A DNA stretch of 64,000 bases from Anaspis maculata. Taxonomy: Eukaryota > Arthropoda > Insecta > Coleoptera > Scraptiidae. The position numbers and the translations under genes are program-made. Of the stretch, positions 55,901 through 64,000 are shown in pieces. The stretch is from contig OX421962.1 of the NCBI GenBank assembly GCA_949128115.1, positions 8,154,262-8,218,261 on the forward strand, given 5' to 3'. Each line of letters starts with the position of its first letter. Positions within the stretch are counted from its first letter, which is position 1. The notes below the pieces were generated by a model. The model was not told the origin of the DNA, did no database searches, and was given only the letters and a program-made list of their open reading frames with translations.

Positions 55901-58900
55901 AAAGTCATGAATTATAAATTAAGCTTTAGTTTTACGTACGATTGATTTAAAGCACTTTTTGAGAGCATCTGCGTCAGTTCAAGTAAAGCTAGCTCTGCAC
56001 TTGATTTAAACTTCGCCACAGCTGTCGACAATGAATTCGAGCAGACAAATTTGAACCATAAATCAAGCTTTAGTTCTACAGACTAGTCGATAAAAGGCAC
56101 TCGCCCATAGTATTCATGCCTGTTTTGATGAAGCTGTGTTTGCACTCGATGAATAAAAGTGAGTTTACGATCGATTGATAAAGCATAAAGCTGGGTTTGC
56201 ATTTACCTAATGAAGCTCGGCCTGCACTTCAGTTCAGCTAATATTCGCACCAGTTATCTATTGACAGTAAACTTGCGCAAAAAATGTTTAAAATAAAAAT
56301 CAAGCTTCAGCTGAAGCCGCGTTTGCATATTTTCATCTGAACTTCACGCCGTAATTACCTTTTGATGATTGACTCGAGACAAATTTGTAATGTAAATCAA
56401 GCTTTAATTCTACAGACGAGTAAAAGGCCGATATCAACATAGTGTTCGTGCCAGTTTTGTATTAAGCTGTGTTTGCACTCTAGTGCAATAAAGCTAAGTT
56501 TGCAATTGTAAAGCTGACTTTGCACGTGATCCAAGCCTTGTACTAACACCAATTGAAAATTGGCACACACAAATTGTGAAATATAAATCATGCTTTAGTT
56601 TTACAAGCGAATTGATAATTGGTTTGAAAAAAAGCATTTTTTGCCAGTTTTAATGGAGCTGTGTTCTACATTTATTCACAACTTTGCGCCAGTTCTTGAC
56701 TATCGCTATAGAAGCAACTTACAGGGAAGCAAATTATGACGTGTAAACCAAGCTTCACGCGTGTTGAGCGCTTCTCGAGAAGTTGGAAATTACACTTGCG
56801 CCAGTTGTAAAGCTAGGTTTACATGATGGTTTGTGACACCGCAAGCGTATAATTTCATTTTGGAGATTTCTCAACCTGCGTATTCTAAAGCCCAGTTTAT
56901 ACTACGTTCTTTTTGCTGTTTTGGACAGATTGCGACTATGTCTGAAGCCTGGTTTGCATGTCAGTTGTCTTTAAAAACCTCTTCAAGCTGGATTTACATA
57001 ACGTTCCATGACATTTCGAAAGTGTAATGATGATAATAATAATAAACCCTTCATTTAACGTAATATGGAGATTAATTTTGTATGCAAGTTATTTAAAGCT
57101 TGGTTTATACTTCCTTCGTGCCTATTCAATGCATTGTGAAAATATCTAAAGCCCATTTTACACGTTATTTATTTTTGAAACTTCTCGAAGCTTAATTTAC
57201 ATAATGATTCGTGCCATTGCGAAAGTTCAATTTGATTTTGGAAATTTTTTCAACGTAGGTATGCTAAAGTTCTGTTTATACCCACGGTTTTTCGGCCAAC
57301 TTCGGTGAATTGCGAAGATATCTACATATAGCTTGATTCATACATCATCAGTTGTCTTCAAAAACCTCTTAAAGCTGGGTTTATACGTTACGCCTTGTGT
57401 CACCGCGGAAGTTTAATTCGAAAAATAATTTTTCACACTAGCTATTTAAAACTGGGTTTATATTTTCTTTGTTCCGTATTCAGTGGTTTACACATCATCT
57501 ATCTTCAAAAGCTTCCTAAGGCTCAATTTACATGTTGGTTTGCGACACTGCGAGAGTATAATTTGATTTTGGAGATTTTCTTAACAAAGGTGTTCTAAAG
57601 CTCAGTTTATACGTTTTTAGCCAACTTCGGCGGATTCCGAAAATATCTAGAGCTTGGTTCACACGTCAGTTATTCTTGATAACCTTCTACAGCTTGGTTT
57701 ACACCTCGGTTTACACTGAACCCCGTGCCACCGCGAAAGTATAATTTGGAGAATAATTTTCATACCAGCTACTTAAAGCCCGGTTTATACTTCCTTTGTG
57801 CCATATTCAGTACATTGTGAAGATATCCAGAGCACGGTTTACAAGTCAATTATCTTTAAAAGCTTCCTAAAGCTTAATTCACGCTTGAGTTTATGACACA
57901 GCGAGTTCATGATTTATTTTTAGAGGATTTTTCAACCTAGGTGTTCTAAAGCTCAGTTTACACGTTTTTTATGCCATCTTAAATTTGGTAGATTTCGAAG
58001 ATATCTAGAGCCTGATTAACACATCAGTAGTTGTCTTGAAAACCTCTTAAGGCTAGGTTTACATTATGCCTTGTGTCAGTATAATTAAGAGATTAATTTT
58101 GGATACCACCTATTTGAAGCTCAGTTTATACTAACTTGCTCTGTGCCGTATTCAGTGCTATGCGAATATATCTAAAGTCTGGTTTACACGTCAGTTACCT
58201 TTAAAAGCTCCTCAATTCACATTATGGCTTATGGAAATGTATAATTTGGAAATTTTTCAATCTAGGAATCCTGAAGCTGAGTTCATACGTTGTTTGCGCT
58301 GTCTCTAGTGGATTGCGAAGGTACACAGAAGCTGGTTTACACGCAAATTGTTATTGAAAACCTCTTTAAGCTAGGTTTGCATTATGCCTTGTGTCACCGC
58401 GAAAGAATGATTTATAGATTATTTTTTATAACAGATAAAGCTTAGTTTATATTCACTCTCTGCCGTTTTGATGCTATGCGAAGATATTTAAAGCTGGTTT
58501 ACACGTCAGGTACCTTTAAAAGCCCCTCGATGCTCTGCGGAAATGTATACTTTGAAGATTTTCCAACCTAGGTGTTCTACAGCTAAATTTAAGTATACGT
58601 TTCTCTTGCACAGTTTTCGCTGTGTTTTAAATATGCCTAGAGCATGGTTTACATGCGAATTTCCTTTGAAAACCTCTTAAAGCTAGGTTTACATTATGCC
58701 TTGTGTCACCGCAGAATTATAATTTGGAGGTCAATTTTTCGTAACAGCTATTCAAAGCTCAATTCATTTATACACACTCTGTGCCGTATTTAGTGGTATT
58801 CTAGGATACTGAGCCTGATTTACACGTCAGTTACTTTGAAAAGCTCCTCAATTACCATGATGGTCTGTGGGAATGTATAATTTGGAGATTTTTTATCTGG
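55901..58900 (+). repeat. Diverged part of the ~173-bp satellite array
   Basis: Recurring 'aagctnagtttata', 'ggatttcgaagatatctaga', 'gcctggtttacac' and 'tgtgacatcgcga' mark monomers. Before about 56830 the units are shorter and more decayed ('aagctgtgtttgcactc'). Order is preserved but spacing varies. Open frames such as 56833-57027 are satellite text. Confidence 0.8.
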
Positions 58901-61900
58901 GTGTCCTTAAGCTTGGTTGATGCATTTTTTGCTCTGTTTGTGACATCTCGATTGTATAACTTTATTTCAGAAATTTTCCAACAAATAGACTCTAAAGCTC
59001 AGTTTATACGTTCCTCATGATGTATTTGGTGGATTGCGAAGATATATCTAGAGCCTGGTTCACACACCATATATATCTTTCAAAGCTTCCTTAATCCCAA
59101 TTTGCATGATGGTCTGTGACATCGCGAGTTTATAATTTCATTTCGGAAATCTTTTCATCCTAGGGATTCTAAAGCTCAGTTTACACGCTCTTAATGCCAT
59201 CTTTGGTGGATTGCAAAATATCTAGAGCCTGGTTTACACATCATATATCTTTAAAATTTTCTTAAAGTTCACTTTACACGATGGTTGGTGACATCGCGAT
59301 TGTATAATTTTAATTTGGAAATTTTTCAACACAGGGATTATTCTAAAGCTCAGTTAATACGTTCTTAATGCCATTTTCGGTGGATCGCAAAAATATCTAG
59401 AGCCGGGTTTACACGTCAGGTATTCTCAAAAGCATCTTGAAACTCAATTTACAAGATGGTTCGTGACATCGCGAGTTAATAATTTTATTTCGAAAATTTT
59501 CACATCTTAGGGATTCTAAAGCTCAGTTTATTCGTTCTCAATGCCATCTTTGGTGGATTGCAAATATATCTAGAGAGGAGTTTACACGTCAGTTATCTTT
59601 AAAAGCTTCTTAAATCTCAATTTACACGATGGTTTGTGACATCGCGAATGCGTAAACTCATCTTGCTGATTTTCTAACCTAGGGATTATAAAGCTTAGTT
59701 TATACGTTCTCAATGCCATCTTCGGTGGATTGCGAAATTATCTAGAGCCGGGTTTACACGTCAGCGATTTTCAAAAGCATCTTGAAACTCAATTTACAAG
59801 ATGGTCTGTTACATCGCGAGTTCATAATTTTATTTCGGAAATTTTTACATCCCAGGGATTCTAAAGCTCAGTTTATTTGTTCTCAATGCCATCTTTGTTG
59901 GATTGCAAAGATATCTAGAGAGGGGCTCACACGTCAGTTATCTTTAAAAGCTTCTTAAAGCTCAATTTACACGATGATTTGTGACATCGCGAATGCGTAA
60001 TTCTATCTTGCTGATTTTTTTAATCTGGTAACTATAAAGCTCAGTTCATACGTCCTTGATGCTATCTTTTAATGGATTGCGAAGATATCTAGAGCCTGGT
60101 TCACACACTTTATATATTTCAAAGCTTCCTGAGGCTCAGTTCATGATGGTTTGTGACATCGCAAATCTGTAATTTCGTTTCGGAGTTTTTTCAACTTAGG
60201 GATTCTAAAGCTCAGTTTACATGATGGTTTGTGACATCTCGATTGTATAACTTTATTTCAGAAATTCTCCAACATAGAGATTCTAAAGCTCAATTTATAC
60301 GTTCTTAATAGCGTATTTGGTGGATTGCGAAGATATATCTAGAGCCTGGTTCACACACCATATATCTTTCAAAGATTCCCTCAGCTCAATTTGCATGATG
60401 GTCTGTGACATCGCGAGTTTATAATTTCATTTCGGAAATCTTTTTACCCTAGGGATTTTGAAGCTCAGTTTACACGCTCTCAATGCCATCTTTGGTGGAT
60501 TGCAAAGATATCTAAAGCCTGGTTTACACATCATATATTTTTCAAAGCTTCCTAAAGTTCAGTTTACACGATGGTTTTTGACATCGCGATTGTATACTTA
60601 ATTCTATTTTGGAAATTTTTCATCATAGGGATTCTAAAGCTTAGTTGATACGTTCTTAATGCCATTTTCGGTGGATCGCCAAAATATCTAGAGCCGGGTT
60701 TACACGTCAGCTATTTTTAAAAGCATCTTGAAACTCGATTCACAAAATGGTCTGTGACATCGCGAGTTCATATTTTTATTTTGAAAATGTTCACATCCTA
60801 GGGATTCTAAAGCTCGCAGTTTATTCATTCTCAATGCCATCTTTGGTGGATTGCAAAAATATCTAGAGAGGGGCTCACACGTCAGTTATCTTTAAAAGCT
60901 TCTTAAAGCTCAATTTACACGAAGGTCTTTGACATCGCGAATGCGTAAATTTATCTTGCTGATTTTCTAACCTAAGGATTATAAAGCTTAGTTTATACGT
61001 TCCTAATGCCATCTTCGGTGGATTGCGAAATTATCTAGAGCCGGGTTTACACGTCAGCTATTTTCAAAAGCATCTTGAAACTCAATTTACAAGATGGTCT
61101 GAGACATCGCGAGTTCATAATTTTATTTCGGAAATTTTCACATCCTAGAGATTCTAAAGCTCAGTTTATTCATTCTCAATGCCATCTTTGGTGGATTGCA
61201 AAGATATCTAGAGAGGAGCTCACACGTCAGTTATATTTAAAAGCTTCTTAAAGCTCAATTTACACGATGATTTGTGACATCGCGAATGCGTAATTCTATC
61301 TTGCTGATTTTTTAATCTGGTAACTATAAAGCTCAGTTCATACGTCCTTGATGCTATCTTTTAATGGATTGCGAAGATATCTAGAGCCTGGTTCACACAC
61401 TTTATATATTTCAAAGCTTCCTTAGGCTCAGTTCATGATGGTTTGTGACATCGCAAATCTGTAATTTCGTTTCGGAGTTTTTTTAACCTAGGGATTCTGA
61501 AGCTCAGTTTACATGATGGTTTGTGACATCTCGATTGTATAACTTTATTTCAGAAATTTTCCAACAAAAAGATTCCAAAGCTCAGTTTATACGTTCTTTA
61601 TGATGTATTTGGTGGATTGCGAAGATATATCTAGAGCCTGGTTCACACACCATATATCTTTCAAAGCTTCCTTAAGCTCAATTTGCATGACGGTCTGTGA
61701 CATCGCGAGGTTATAATTTCATTTCGGAAATCTTTTCATCCTAGAGACTCTAAAGCTCAGTTTACACGCTCTTAATGCCATCTTTGATGGATTGCAAAGA
61801 TTTCTAGAGCCTGGTTTACACATCATATATCTTGCAAATTTTCTTAAAGTTCACTTTACACGATGGTTGGTGACATCGCGATTGTATAATTTTAATTTGG

Positions 61901-62774
61901 AGATATTTCAACAAAGGGATTATAAAGCTTAGTTGATACGTTCTTAATGCCATTTTCGGTGGATCGCAAAAATATCTAGAGCCGGGTTTACACGTCAGCT
62001 ATTTCTGAAAGCATCTTGAAACTCAATTTACAAGATGGTCTGTGACATCGCGAGTTCATAATTTTATTTCGGAAATTTTTACATCCTAGGGATTCTAAAG
62101 CTTAGTTTATTCGTTCTAAATGCCATCTTTGGTGAATTGCAAAGATATCTAGAGAGGGGCTCACACGTCAGTTATCTTTAAAAGCTTCTTGAAGCTCAAT
62201 TTACACGATGGTTTGTGACATCGCGAATGCGTAATTTTATCTTGGAGATTTTTCAACCTGGTAACTAAAAAGCTCAGTTTATACGTCCTCAATGCAATCT
62301 TTGATGGATTACGAAGATATTTAGAGCCTGGTTCACACACCATATATCTTTCAAAGCTTCCTTAAGCTCAATTTGCATGATGGTCTTTGACATCGCGAGT
62401 TTATAATTTCATTTCGGAAATCTTTCCATCCTAGGGATTCTAAAGCCCAGTTTACACGCTCTTAATGCCATCTTTGGTGGATTGCAAAGATATCTAGAGA
62501 GGGGTTCACACGTCAGTTATCTGTAAAAGCTTCTTAAAACTCAATTTACACGATGGTTTTTGACATCGCGAATGCGTAATTTTATCTTGGAGATTTTTCA
62601 ACCTAGGGATTCTAAAGCTCAATTTATACGTTCTCAATACCATCTTCGGTGGATTGCGAATCTATCTAGAGCCGGGTTTACACGTCAGTTATCTTCAAGA
62701 GCTTCTTCAAGCTCAATTTACATTATGCCCCATTTCATCGCGAAACTATAATTTGGATTGATTTCCCATACCCA
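58901..62774 (+). repeat. ~173-bp satellite with 1.29-kb higher-order repeat
   Basis: 'ggtggattgc' or a close variant is spaced 172-177 bases apart (59029, 59206, 59379, 59552, 59724, 59897, 60070), followed by one 249-base step. The whole block then repeats: tttatttcag lies at 58961, 60252 and 61544 (steps 1291 and 1292). The 249-base step holds an extra ~76-base partial monomer. About three higher-order copies are present. Conserved monomer text is 'tgtgacatcgcga', 'ggattctaaagctcagttta' and 'tacacgtcagttatctttaa'. Confidence 0.92.
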
Positions 62775-62900
62775 GATACCGTATCAAAAACTTTTCTACT
62801 TGCGGTAGGCTGTGGCCTGGCCAAAATCAGCCTCGTTTTCCTTGCCAATGACCGGGCCACAGCCTACCGCAAGTAAAAAAGTTTCTGATCATACGGTATC
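62775..62900. mobile_element. 126-bp MITE, GATACCGTAT termini
   Basis: GATACCGTATCAAAAACTTT pairs with 'aaagtttctgatcatacggtatc' and continues through 'cttgcggtaggctgtggcc'. Inserted in the satellite array directly beside the next foldback. Confidence 0.88.
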
Positions 62901-63232
62901 AAGGACGGAGTCATATTGGTGAAATGAGCGTTGCGAAATCAATCCGTCTGGGTTTATTCCTTGACGGACTCTCACCATTTTGGTCTCTTTTGAAAGCTAC
63001 AAGGATATACTTTGGTTTGAGCTCATTGGCAATTCCGAAATTTAAAAAAAAAAAAATTAAATTTTGACATTTGAAAAAATTATTTTTGGATTTTGGAAAT
63101 GCCAATGGGCTCAAACCAAAGTACATCTTTGTAGCTTTCGAAAGAGACCAAAATGGTGGAAATCCGTCAAGGAATAAACCCAGACGGATTGATTTCGCAA
63201 CGCTTATTTTACCAATTGAACTTCGTCCTTAA
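62901..63232. mobile_element. TTAAGGACGGAG foldback family, copy 4
   Basis: AAGGACGGAGTC at the left abuts the MITE; 'cgtccTTAA' ends it at the right. ~140-base arms match copies 2 and 3; the AT-rich loop is longer (63040-63085). The left TTAA is missing or was altered when the MITE joined it. Confidence 0.85.
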
Positions 63233-63745
63233 CAGCTTAGTTTATACCCTGTGTCGTATTTCTATTCCATTGCGAAGATATTTGGAGCCTGGTTCACACG
63301 TAAGTGTTTTTTAAAAACCTCGTGCATCGCGTAAGTGATAATTAAGAGTTTAGAGAATATTTCTAATATCGTATGATATGATCAAAAAGTTGTTTCCTGT
63401 AGACTTTGTAGAGTGCTATGAAATTATTGCATGAAATTATTATTTCATTTATCAAAGGTTGGTCATAATGGCTGAATAACTGTCAAATGTCATTGTGACT
63501 GTACATTCTAGCAAAATGTCAAGGAGGTTATCAAAATGCAGATGTCACTTTGAAGTTAATTGCAGTACTACCAACATAATTGAATAATGGAAAAATATGT
63601 CATAGCACTCTGGAATAAAAATGTGTTTGATCATTGCTTGGTCCATCAGTCCTTTGCAAAGATATCTAAAGCTTGTTCTATTCGTTTTTTGCGCGGTATT
63701 TGGTAAATTGCGAAGCTGCCTAGATCCTGGTTTACACGTCCTGGG
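63233..63745 (+). repeat. Degraded satellite monomers beyond the insertions
   Basis: 'agcttagtttatacc', 'ttgcgaagatatttggagcctgg' (63233-63320) and 'caaagatatctaaagcttg', 'gatcctggtttacacg' (about 63655-63742) continue the array. 63320-63640 between them has no recognised feature. Confidence 0.65.
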
Positions 63746-64000
63746 CCCTGCCGGTTACGGCGACTACGATTTTCGTTGCTTTGAATCCGCTTTGGGTACA
63801 AACAGAATATTTGAAAATCTACGAGGAAATGTCGCGTGAGAAAACTGGGGTGAATAGTCAAACGCCTCGGTTCCCAGGGGAATGAGAATTCCCTTCTATA
63901 ATAAATACCCTCCCCTTTTTAACCGATCCAAGTGATTTTTAGGTCACTTCCAACTACCGCCAGCTTCGCCTCAAATATGAATACGGCTACCTACACCTTA
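63746..64000. other. Window end, no recognised feature
   Basis: Slightly GC-richer sequence. Short frames on both strands (63621-63839 + and 63646-63861 -) overlap each other and the satellite; I cannot support either. Confidence 0.35.

Noticed and set aside
58901..62774. CRISPR-like array of regular repeats
   Set aside because: The units are ~173 bases and similar throughout, with no short repeat/unique spacer structure, and the setting is eukaryotic. This is satellite DNA.
1..64000. tRNA, rRNA or viral genes
   Set aside because: I saw no cloverleaf with A/B boxes, no rRNA text and no viral protein motifs; the only polymerase is of the LINE type.

Overview
This is insect-like nuclear DNA: AT-rich, intron-containing, and built mostly of transposable elements and satellite DNA. 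The single well-supported host gene is a three-exon, TATA-driven, secreted Kazal-type protease inhibitor on the minus strand at about 7.26-9.02 kb. Scattered TAGGTACC-type tracts, Tc1/mariner-like and hAT-like foldback elements, a SWIM zinc-finger transposon remnant and a THAP-type remnant suggest an insect, perhaps a sap-feeding hemipteran, but nothing here fixes the species.

Layout. 0-0.8 kb holds a solo foldback end. 1.29-5.64 kb is a decayed tandem satellite (about 150-bp monomers, with 770-bp and 304-bp higher-order periods). 5.65-7.25 kb has no recognised gene. 7.26-9.02 kb is the Kazal gene; its first intron also contains an open, splice-compatible alternative terminal exon. 9.30-12.00 kb is a four-level nest: a CAGTGGCG-ended element holds a TTAA-ended foldback, which holds a 1.47-kb TA-flanked hairpin, which holds a 140-bp TA-flanked MITE. 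13.3-17.0 kb has retroelement debris and a 211-bp tandem repeat split by a 2.16-kb hairpin. 17-20.4 kb is mostly without recognisable features. 20.4-27.8 kb is a run of long foldbacks (20.4, 21.2-22.6, 23.6-24.5, 25.3-26.5, 27.0-27.75 kb) and a SWIM transposase remnant at 22.9-23.3 kb.

27.986-39.872 kb is bounded by 8-bp direct repeats (CTTTTTAC) and inverted TAGTGCTGTCA ends rich in ACCGGTTA. Its right arm carries two further elements that its left arm lacks, so the left arm preserves their empty sites. One is a 2.19-kb hAT-like element (8-bp duplication CTTGCAGC) holding a truncated non-LTR reverse transcriptase; the other is a 705-bp TA-flanked element. Between the arms lie more foldbacks and a broken THAP-domain gene (34.85-35.31 kb). 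40.469-46.035 kb is another foldback with 8-bp duplications (CGTCTGGA).

46.1-48.9 kb is GC-richer with no long inverted repeat; it has one candidate first coding exon (47.68 kb). 48.903-53.684 kb is a TA-flanked 4.8-kb foldback containing minisatellites, a tandem family rich in GCCGCCATCTTGG, further hairpins and a possible captured exon. 54.1-55.4 kb has a second copy of a ~1-kb dispersed repeat. About 55.9-62.77 kb is a ~173-bp satellite whose later part has a 1.29-kb higher-order period; two MITEs interrupt it at 62.78-63.23 kb and degraded monomers follow.

Because most elements sit inside others, the order of insertion can be read directly. The Kazal gene is the only locus for which a full transcript can be proposed from sequence alone.
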